A stretch of 62,067 nucleotides of DNA from Streptomyces sp. Isolate_45. Lineage in GTDB: Bacteria; Actinomycetota; Actinomycetes; Streptomycetales; Streptomycetaceae. The DNA lies in NCBI RefSeq assembly GCF_024721315.2, contig NZ_JANFAK020000039.1, forward strand, positions 1 through 62,067. Reading direction: 5' to 3'. The position numbers and the translations under genes were made by a program. Under the pieces are notes generated by a model, which saw only the letters and a program-made list of their open reading frames with translations, was not told the origin of the DNA and did no database searches. Of the stretch, positions 55,430-62,067 are shown piece by piece; within the stretch, counting starts at the first letter, position 1, and the number at the start of each line of letters is the position of its first letter.

Positions 55430-55688
55430 TCGGGAGTCGGCGCTTGACCCACAGCGCTGTTTCGCCGAGCGGGTGCCCGCGCCGGCGCGCCGGGTCGGCG
55501 AGGTGGTCGCAGACCTCGACCGACGGACCGAGGCCGAGGTTCCCCGCGATCAGCGTGCCGCCGCGGCGCAGCAGCCGGTGGAGGTCCGCGACGACCCGCG
55601 CGGTCGGGGTGAAGCCGTCGAAGATGTGGACGGGCCCGCGGGACCTGCTGCCCCGACGGCCGGATCCGCTGCCGGGACTCCCGGGGCC
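55430..55688 (-). pseudogene. Possible SAM-methyltransferase C-terminal fragment
   Basis: In the frame that follows directly after the CDF transporter stop, the translation HIFDGFTPTARVVADLHRLL, then RRGGTLIAGNLGLGPSVE and CDHLADPARRR, resembles the last part of a class I methyltransferase. There is no start codon or ribosome site and no SAM-binding half. It may be a decayed gene end or chance GC-rich coding-like sequence. Confidence 0.35.
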
Positions 55689-56603
55689 TCAGGAGGGCGT
55701 CGGGTCCAGGTAGACGCGGCGGATCGCCGGGAAGCGCTCGCGCAGCTGCGCCTCCGCCACCTCGCAGGCCGTCTCCACCTGCCGGGCCGACGCCAGGTCG
55801 TGGAAGTCGACCTTCGCGGCGATCAGTACCTCGTCCGGGCCCTGCACCAGCGTCGTCAGCTCCAGCACCGCCTCGATGTGCAGCACCGAGAGCAGCTCCT
55901 CGCGCACCTCGTCCCGCACCGCGGCGGGCAGCGGCCGCCCGATGAGGTACTGCGCGTTCGAACGGCCCAGCTCCCAGGCCACCCACACCAGCAGCAGCCC
56001 GATCAGCAGCGAGGCCACCCCGTCGTAGACGCCGGAACCGGTCAGCTGCGCCCCCAGCAGCCCGCCCGCCGCCAGCGCCAGCCCGATCAGCGCGGCCGCG
56101 TTCTCCAGCAGCACCGCCTTCACCGCCGTGTCCGGGGTGTGCTTCACGTACAGGCCCAGCGGCGCCCGCATCCGCTCCGCCTCGCCGCGCACCTGGCGCC
56201 ACGCCACCAGCAGCGAGTACCCCTCCAGGACGGCGGCGACCGCGAGGACGATGTACGACAGGGTCGGGTTGCCGGGGTCCTCGCCGTGCACCAGGGTGTG
56301 GATGCCGTCGTACACCGCGAAGACCGCGCCGCCGGCGAACGTGGCGACCGAGGCGAGCAGCGCCCAGATCCAGCGCTCGGGCCCGTAGCCCAGCGGGTGC
56401 GCCTCGTCGGCCGGTCTGGCGCTGCGCTTGAGGGCGGTCAGCAGCAGTACCTCGGTCACGGTGTCGGCGACCGAGTGCGCCGCCTCGGACAGCATGGCGC
56501 TGGACCCGCTGAGGACTCCGGCGACCGCCTTCGCCGCGGCGATCCCGAGGTTGGTGACGGTGGCCACGACCACCGTGGCGACGCTTTCGGGTTGTTCGGG
56601 CAT
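55689..56603 (-). CDS. Cation diffusion facilitator (CDF) transporter
   Basis: A 304-residue inner-membrane divalent-cation exporter. Six helices; metal-site motif SEAAHSVADT in helix 2, the second site LIGLALAAG...GVYDGVASLLIG in helix 5, and a C-terminal cytoplasmic ferredoxin-like domain (KVDFHDLASARQVET). The metal (Zn, Mn, Fe or Co) cannot be decided. The MPEQPESVA start fits the family. Confidence 0.9.
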   Translation of the reverse strand: MPEQPESVATVVVATVTNLGIAAAKAVAGVLSGSSAMLSEAAHSVADTVTEVLLLTALKRSARPADEAHPLGYGPERWIWALLASVATFAGGAVFAVYDGIHTLVHGEDPGNPTLSYIVLAVAAVLEGYSLLVAWRQVRGEAERMRAPLGLYVKHTPDTAVKAVLLENAAALIGLALAAGGLLGAQLTGSGVYDGVASLLIGLLLVWVAWELGRSNAQYLIGRPLPAAVRDEVREELLSVLHIEAVLELTTLVQGPDEVLIAAKVDFHDLASARQVETACEVAEAQLRERFPAIRRVYLDPTPS

Positions 56604-56670
56604 GACGTGACGGTATGTCCGGCCCCGGGGTCTGGATGTCAGCGACACCCGACGCCGCGCCCGGCCGGGC

Positions 56671-57561
56671 TCAGGCGCGCGGTACGCGCACCACGCCCTC
56701 CTGGATGACGGTGACCGCGAGGCGGCCGTCCCGGGTCCAGATCCGGGCCTGACCGAGGCCGCGGCCGGCCGCCGAGGAGGGGGACTCCTGGTCGTACAGG
56801 AGCCATTCGTCGGCGCGGAAGGGCCGGTGGAACCACATGGCGTGGTCCAGCGAGGCGCCCACCACGTCGCCCACCGCCCAACCGCCCCGGCCGTGCGCGA
56901 GCAGCACCGAGTCCAGCAGGGTCATGTCGGAGACGTACGTGGCCAGGCAGGTGTGCAGCAGCGGGTCGTCCGCGAGCTTGCCCCCGGTGCGGAACCACAC
57001 CTGCGAGCGCGGCTCGACCGGCTTGCCGACGCTGCCCCACGGCGGGGTCGTCGCGTACCGCAGGTCCACCGCGGCGCGGGCCGCGACCAGCCGCTCCACG
57101 GTCCCCGGGTCCCGGAAGACGTCCCGGTACAGGGGGAGGGACTCGGCGGCGGTCGGCAGGGACTCCGGGTCCGGCGCCGCCGGCATCGCCGCCTGGTGGT
57201 CGAGCCCCTCCTCGTACGTCTGGAAGGACGCGGAGAGGTGGAAGATCGGCTGCCCGTGCTGCACGGCGACGACGCGGCGGGTGGTGAAGGAGCGCCCGTC
57301 GCGGATCCGGTCGACGGAGTACACGATGGGCGCGCCCGGGTCACCGGCCCGCAGGAAGTACGAGTGGAGCGAGTGCGCGGTCCGGTCCGCGGGCACGGTC
57401 CGGCCGGCCGCGACCAGCGCCTGGGCCGCGACCTGCCCGCCGAACACCCGCGGCACGAGGGACTGCCGGCTCGTGCCGCGGAAGATGTTCTCCTCGATCT
57501 GCTCCAGGTCGAGCAGGTCGAGGAGATCGGTGAGCGCCTCGTTCTCGTCGAGCTCGGTCAA
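56671..57561 (-). CDS. tesB: Acyl-CoA thioesterase II
   Basis: A 296-residue double hot-dog thioesterase that hydrolyses acyl-CoA. It has the TesB opening [43 protein letters not shown] and the C-terminal [32 protein letters not shown]-type segment. The start is TTG, 6 nt after the acyl-CoA dehydrogenase stop, so translation is probably coupled. Confidence 0.92.
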   Translation of the reverse strand: [296 protein letters not shown]

Positions 57562-57567
57562 GGGGAC

Positions 57568-58725
57568 TTACAGACCCATCGACTTGGCGATGATCGACTT
57601 CATGACCTCGCTGGTGCCGCCGTAGATGCGGTTGACGCGGTTGTCGGCGTACAGGCGGGCGATCGGGTACTCGTTCATGTAGCCGTAGCCGCCGTGCAGC
57701 TGGAGGCACTTGTCGATGACGCGGTGGGCGACCTCGGTGCAGAACAGCTTCGCGGAGGCGGCCTCGGCGGCGGTCAGCTCACCGGCGTCCAGGGCCTCCA
57801 GGGCGCGGTCGGCGACCGCCTCGGCGGCGTCCACCTCGGCCTGGCAGGAGGCCAGCTCGAACTTGGTGTTCTGGAAGTGCGCGACCGGCTTGCCGAAGAC
57901 GGTGCGGTCCGTCACGTACTGCTGGGCGAACCGGACGGCGGCCTTGGCCTGCGCGTAGGCGCCGAAGGCGATGCCCCAGCGCTCGGACGGCAGGTTGGCG
58001 CCGAGGTAGTAGAAGCCCTTGTTCTCCTCGCCCATCAGGTCCTCGACCGGCACCTTCACGTCGACGAACGCCAGCTCGGCGGTGTCGGAGGTGCGCAGGC
58101 CGAGCTTGTCGAGCTTGCGGCCGATGGAGTAGCCCTCGGACTTGGTGTCCACGGCGAAGAGGGAGATGCCGAAGCGGCGGTCGTCCTCGCGGGGGGCGGA
58201 GGTGCGGGCGCAGACGATCACGCGGTCGGCGTGCACGCCGCCGGTGATGAAGGTCTTGGAGCCGTTGAGGACGTAGTGGGTGCCGTCCTCGGAGAGCTTG
58301 GCGGTGGTCTTCATGCCCGCGACGTCGGAACCGGTGCCCGGCTCGGTCATCGCCAGGGCCCACATCTCCTCGCCGGAGACGAACTTCGGGAGGTAACGCT
58401 TCTTCTGCTCGTCGTTGCCGAGCATCTTGATGTACGGCAGCGCGAGGAGCACGTGCACGCCGGAGCCGCCGAAGTTCACGCCCGCGCGCGAGGTCTCCTC
58501 GTAGAGGACGGCCTCGAACTTGTGGGTGTCCAGGCCCGCGCCGCCGAACTCCTCGGGCACGTTGATGCCGAAGACGCCCAGCTCGCCGAGCTTGTAGTAG
58601 AAGTCGCGGGGAGCCTGGCCCGCCTGGAACCACTCGTCGTAGACGGGGACGACCTCGGCCTCGATGAAGGCGCGGATGGTCTCGCGGAACGCCTCGTGGT
58701 CCTCGTTGAAAACGGTACGGCGCAC
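57568..58725 (-). CDS. Acyl-CoA dehydrogenase
   Basis: A 385-residue FAD dehydrogenase: RRTVFNEDHEAFRETIRAFI start, MTEPGTGSDVAGMKT, YVLNGSKTFITGG, LHGGYGYMNEYPIARLYAD and the closing IYGGTSEVMKSIIA. The usual EGTSE is GGTSE here, so the catalytic Glu probably lies elsewhere, as in long-chain or isovaleryl-type enzymes. The GTG start has GGGAG 9 nt upstream. It pairs with the thioesterase downstream. Confidence 0.92.
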   Translation of the reverse strand: MRRTVFNEDHEAFRETIRAFIEAEVVPVYDEWFQAGQAPRDFYYKLGELGVFGINVPEEFGGAGLDTHKFEAVLYEETSRAGVNFGGSGVHVLLALPYIKMLGNDEQKKRYLPKFVSGEEMWALAMTEPGTGSDVAGMKTTAKLSEDGTHYVLNGSKTFITGGVHADRVIVCARTSAPREDDRRFGISLFAVDTKSEGYSIGRKLDKLGLRTSDTAELAFVDVKVPVEDLMGEENKGFYYLGANLPSERWGIAFGAYAQAKAAVRFAQQYVTDRTVFGKPVAHFQNTKFELASCQAEVDAAEAVADRALEALDAGELTAAEAASAKLFCTEVAHRVIDKCLQLHGGYGYMNEYPIARLYADNRVNRIYGGTSEVMKSIIAKSMGL

Positions 58726-58909
58726 TGGGCCGGCTCCCTTCGGTCGCGGCGGTCCGCCGCTCATGCCTAAGCGCTTGCTCAGATTAAGTTACCGGCGGGT
58801 TGTCCGCCCTGTCCAGAGCCGGTGGCGGTCGGTCCCGGTCGGGAGCGGTGCTGTCCGTCACCCCGGTGGCGGTGGCGGTGGTGCGGCCGCTGCCGTCGCG
58901 CCGCGTCCC

Positions 58910-60421
58910 TCAGTACGAGAACGCCATCGGACGGTCCGGGTCCTGGTCGTCGTCCCCGCCGACCCGGCGGGGCGAGGTGAGGTCGGCGGGGGTGAGCTCG
59001 GGCGGGCCGGCCATCACGGCCTTCGCCAGGAGCTTGACCTCGATCACCGCGAGCACGGCGAAGAGGAGGGTGAAGGCGGACATCGACGTGATGACCTCGG
59101 CGTGGGAGACGTTCGGGGAGACCGCGTCCCGGGTGCGCAGCACCCCGTACACGACCCAGGGCTGACGGCCCGTCTCGGTGAAGATCCAGCCCCAGGAGTT
59201 GCCGATCAGCGGGAAGGCGAGCGTCCAGACGGCAGCGCGCCAGTACCAGGTGGTCAGCAGGGAGCCCAGGGTCCTGCTCCGGGTCACGGCCAGGTGCGGC
59301 ACCTCGTCCTCGCCGGTCCGCAGCCCCGGGTCGAGGAAGAACTTCTTGCGGGTCAGCCACAGGCCCACGACGCCGATGGCGAGCGAGGTCATGCCGAAGC
59401 CCATCATGAAGCGGAAGCCCCAGAACGCGACCGGGATGTCGGGCTTGTAGTCCCCGGGCCCGTACTTGGCCTGCTCGGACGCCTCCGTGTCGTTGATGCC
59501 CGCCACGTACGCGGTGAAGTTGCCCTCCGCGAGGAAGGACAGCAGCCCGGGGATCGACCACTCCACACTGTTGTGCCCCTCGGAGACGTCCCCGATGGCG
59601 AAGACGGAGAACGGCGCGGACGTCTGGCCGTCCCACAGCGCCTCGGCGGCGGCCATCTTCATCGGCTGCTGCTGGACCATGACCTTGCCGAGGCTGTCCC
59701 CGCTGAAGGCGACCAGCACCCCCGCCAGCAGCATCGTCACCATGCCCAGCCGCATCGAGGTGCGCATCACCGGCACGTGCCTGCCGCGCCGCAGGTGCAG
59801 GGCCGCGATGCCCAACATGAAGGCGCCGCCGGTCAGGAAGGCGGCGGAGAGCGTGTGGTAGACCACGACCAGGGTGGTGTTCTGGGTGAGGACCAGCCAG
59901 AAGTCGGTCAGCTCGGCCCGGCCGCGTTCCTCGTTCATGCGGTAGCCGACGGGGTGCTGCATGAACGAGTTGGCGGCGAGGATGAACCAGGCGGACAGGA
60001 TGGTGCCGATCGACACCGCCCAGATGCAGGCGAGGTGGATCCTCTTGGGCAGCTTGTCCCAGCCGAAGATCCACAGGCCGATGAAGGTGGACTCGAAGAA
60101 GAAGGCGATCAGCGCCTCGAAGGCCAGGGGCGCCCCGAAGACGTCGCCGACGAAGCGCGAGTAGTCGGACCAGTTCATGCCGAACTGGAACTCCTGGACG
60201 ATGCCGGTGACGACACCCATCGCGATGTTGATCAGGAACAGCCGCCCCCAGAACTTCGTGGCGGCGAGGTACTTCTCGTTCCCGGTGCGCACCCACGCCG
60301 TCTGGAGGACGGCGACCAGGGTCGAGAGGGAGATCGTCAGCGGCACGAACAGGAAGTGGTAGACGGTGGTGATGCCGAACTGCCACCGGGCCAGCGTGTC
60401 GAAGGCCAGAGCCAGGTCCAT
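58910..60421 (-). CDS. cydA: Cytochrome bd quinol oxidase subunit I (orphan, no cydB)
   Basis: A 503-residue membrane protein of normal CydA length. Haem ligand regions RWQFGITTVYHFLFVPLT and VVYHTLSAAFLTGG, the MMGFGM helix and the GRQPWVVYGVLRT motif are intact; the Q-loop is of the short type. Subunit II should follow at once, but the next gene downstream is an acyl-CoA dehydrogenase and no cydB, cydC or cydD is nearby. No Rex-type operator (TGTGAACGCGTTCACA) was seen upstream. Confidence 0.93.
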   Translation of the reverse strand: MDLALAFDTLARWQFGITTVYHFLFVPLTISLSTLVAVLQTAWVRTGNEKYLAATKFWGRLFLINIAMGVVTGIVQEFQFGMNWSDYSRFVGDVFGAPLAFEALIAFFFESTFIGLWIFGWDKLPKRIHLACIWAVSIGTILSAWFILAANSFMQHPVGYRMNEERGRAELTDFWLVLTQNTTLVVVYHTLSAAFLTGGAFMLGIAALHLRRGRHVPVMRTSMRLGMVTMLLAGVLVAFSGDSLGKVMVQQQPMKMAAAEALWDGQTSAPFSVFAIGDVSEGHNSVEWSIPGLLSFLAEGNFTAYVAGINDTEASEQAKYGPGDYKPDIPVAFWGFRFMMGFGMTSLAIGVVGLWLTRKKFFLDPGLRTGEDEVPHLAVTRSRTLGSLLTTWYWRAAVWTLAFPLIGNSWGWIFTETGRQPWVVYGVLRTRDAVSPNVSHAEVITSMSAFTLLFAVLAVIEVKLLAKAVMAGPPELTPADLTSPRRVGGDDDQDPDRPMAFSY

Positions 60422-60594
60422 TCGGGGTCCATCCTCACCTCGCCGCGGACCATCACTCTCGCGCCCACCCGCACCCCCGGCCCGGCAACGACGGCCGGAC
60501 GGCCCCGGGGTTACGCCGGACGGCCGACGCGCGGACGCCCCGGGGCCGGGCGTCGCGAGGTGGACGGGAGTTCGACGACAGGCCCTCGGGGCAG

Positions 60595-61653
60595 TCAGGC
60601 CGCGGGTGTCGCGAGGTGGTCCGTCAGGGCCTCGTGGGTGAGTTCCAGGCCGGCCCGCAGGACGGTGTCGGCGCGGCCGGGACGGGCGGCCCGGTGCTCG
60701 GCGGCGAGGTCCCGGGCCACGCGCAGGTCGGCCGCGCAGTCCTCCCCGCCCAGCGCCGCGTCCAGGGCCCGGGCGGTCGCCTCGACCACCGGGGCCAGGG
60801 CGAGCACCGCCGCGTCGGCCGGGGCCGGGGCGGCGGCCGGACTCCGCGGCGCCGTCTCCCGTACCTCCAACTCCCGCGCGAGCAGCAGCAGGGCCGGAGC
60901 CGTACGGGCGGCCAGCCGCAGGCGTGGGCGGAGGGTGTCCGCCGCCGGGGGCCGCCGCGGCGGCAGGAGCACCGTGCGGCCCGTCCTGCGCTCCAGGGTG
61001 ACGAGCAGTTCGTGCGGCCGGTGCCACAGGGCGAACGGATCGGGACGCGTCGGGACCGTCCGCCCGGAGGCCGCCCCCGCGGCGATCTGCTCCAGGCGGG
61101 CCCGCAGCCCGGTGCGGTACGCCTCCAGGCCGCCCGCCGCCTCGCGGTACGGGTTCGGCGGCCACAGCAACGGGCCGAGGAGCGTCACGACGGCGATGCC
61201 GATCGCGCTCTCCACCAGGCGGGCCAGCGGATACCCGGGCGTCGGCGTCGCGTAGATCATCACGGCGGTGATCAGCACCTGCTGGTTGGGGGCGCCCTCG
61301 TGGCGCAGCAGGTACATCCCGGCGCAGCCGCACACCAGGACGACCAGGAACGACGCGGGGACCGCCGGGAGCCAGTGCAGGACGGTCACGCCCAGCACCA
61401 CGCCGACGACCACGCCCAGCAGGCGCTGCAGGGCGGGACGGGGCGCCGCGAACACGTCGTCGCGCAGGATCAGGACGGACGGCAGGGCGGCGGCCACCGG
61501 CGCCGTACTCGTACCGAACCACCACAGGCACAGGTACCAGGGGACGGCCGCGCACACCACCAGCCGGGCGGCCGGCGCCACCCACCCGGCGAGGCCGATC
61601 GGAGCCACGACGCGCTTCCCTGCCGATACGGACATCCCGGGCATGCGGCACAT
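60595..61653 (-). CDS. FUSC-family membrane protein
   Basis: A 352-residue protein with about six N-terminal transmembrane helices (VVVGVVLGVTVLHWLP, SFLVVLVCGCAGMYLL, LITAVMIYATPT, AIGIAVVTLLGPLLWPP) followed by a ~200-residue soluble helical domain. It resembles the fusaric-acid-resistance/aromatic-acid-exporter group, here in the single-module form. The start may be this ATG or one of two in-frame ATGs within the next six codons. Confidence 0.8.
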   Translation of the reverse strand: MCRMPGMSVSAGKRVVAPIGLAGWVAPAARLVVCAAVPWYLCLWWFGTSTAPVAAALPSVLILRDDVFAAPRPALQRLLGVVVGVVLGVTVLHWLPAVPASFLVVLVCGCAGMYLLRHEGAPNQQVLITAVMIYATPTPGYPLARLVESAIGIAVVTLLGPLLWPPNPYREAAGGLEAYRTGLRARLEQIAAGAASGRTVPTRPDPFALWHRPHELLVTLERRTGRTVLLPPRRPPAADTLRPRLRLAARTAPALLLLARELEVRETAPRSPAAAPAPADAAVLALAPVVEATARALDAALGGEDCAADLRVARDLAAEHRAARPGRADTVLRAGLELTHEALTDHLATPAA

Positions 61654-61730
61654 CGTAGGTGCGCCGCCCCGCCGAACCCGCGCCGCATCCCCGGCCGGCC
61701 GCCACCGTCAGTCGACCGGCCGGGGCCGGG

Positions 61731-62067
61731 TCAGGCGGGGCCGGCGGGCCCCGGGGACGCTTCCGGGGCCGGCGGGGGGCGGTCCCAGCGCAGGGCGAAC
61801 CACAGCTCCATCCGGGTGTCCGGGTCGTCCAGGTCCCGGTCGAGCAGCTCCGCGCAGCGGGCCACGCGCTGGCGCACCGTGTTGCGGTGCACCCCCAGGG
61901 CGGCGGCCGTACGGTCCCACCCGCCGTGGTGCGCCAGCCAGCCGCGCAGGGTGTCCCGCAGCGCGGGGGAGAGCGGCGCGAGCAGGGCCGCGGCGTGCGC
62001 GCGGGCCTCCGCCTCGCCGACCAGGCCCGCGAACCCGGGGTCCGCGTGCCGGGCCCCGCTCGCCCGG
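61731..62067 (-). CDS. PucR-type regulator, C-terminal part (5'-partial)
   Basis: The gene enters from beyond the right edge; 111 residues are visible. The C-terminal helix-turn-helix of PucR/CdaR proteins is clear: LRDTLRGWLAHHGGWDRTAA, then ALGVHRNTVRQRVARCAELL, ending RMELWFALRW. It regulates an unknown operon. Confidence 0.88.
   Translation of the reverse strand, partial: RASGARHADPGFAGLVGEAEARAHAAALLAPLSPALRDTLRGWLAHHGGWDRTAAALGVHRNTVRQRVARCAELLDRDLDDPDTRMELWFALRWDRPPPAPEASPGPAGPA

Noticed and set aside
60422..60594. Rex operator upstream of cydA
   Set aside because: No sequence close to TGTGAACGCGTTCACA is present in this interval.

Overview
The window is very GC-rich chromosomal DNA with Streptomyces codon bias. 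The organism call rests on recognisable Streptomyces landmarks: adpA beside orn, cebR-cebEFG-bglC, desE-desF, acdH, cdgA, XRE/DUF397 pairs and DasR-type chitin operators. From memory of the S. coelicolor map (not checked here), the order matches a core-chromosome segment read in reverse. No integrase, transposase, phage gene or CRISPR array was seen.

Layout. 1-4.7 kb: end of a repeat-rich Band 7 membrane protein, a chitin-active LPMO and an acyl-CoA ligase. 4.7-13.8 kb: a block bounded by two identical, inverted tRNA-Lys(CTT) genes. It holds an IclR regulator, a luciferase-like monooxygenase, a GH18 chitinase, an XRE/DUF397 pair, the c-di-GMP enzyme CdgA and an M6-type protease. 13.8-20.7 kb: small conserved genes, an FMN reductase, a tightly overlapping three-gene operon (Fe-S PD-(D/E)XK nuclease, unknown protein, SF1B helicase) and a PAP2 phosphatase. 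20.7-30.8 kb: a histidine phosphatase, an NsdA-like regulator, a two-component system, a DsbB-like protein, an MFS remnant and a MarR/NAD(P)-binding pair. 30.8-36.5 kb: the cellobiose uptake and hydrolysis locus. 36.5-45.8 kb: tRNA-His, orn, adpA, a universal stress protein, an acetate-transporter-like protein, glmS, a DUF4429 protein and a GH20 hexosaminidase. 45.8-54.5 kb: desF-desE and the acyl-CoA carboxylase/HMG-CoA lyase/acdH catabolic operon with its TetR gene. 54.6-62.1 kb: a phosphatase, a CDF transporter, tesB, an acyl-CoA dehydrogenase, a cydA without cydB, a FUSC protein and a partial PucR regulator.

Functional theme. The LPMO, chitinase and hexosaminidase all carry dre-like sites, so chitin breakdown is probably under DasR. 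GlmS makes glucosamine-6-phosphate, the product connected with DasR signalling. The Ceb/BglC locus handles cello-oligosaccharides under CebR. AdpA and CdgA tie the region to development.

Most interesting points. (1) A perfect iron box lies between the 3' ends of desF and the hexosaminidase, exactly where desABCD lies in S. coelicolor, which suggests loss of desferrioxamine biosynthesis from this locus. (2) adpA has no TTA codon and so should escape bldA control. (3) The nuclease/unknown/helicase operon looks like a split Dna2/AddAB-type machine and is the best candidate for an undescribed system. (4) A CDS ends inside a tRNA gene, so RNase P would remove its stop codon.
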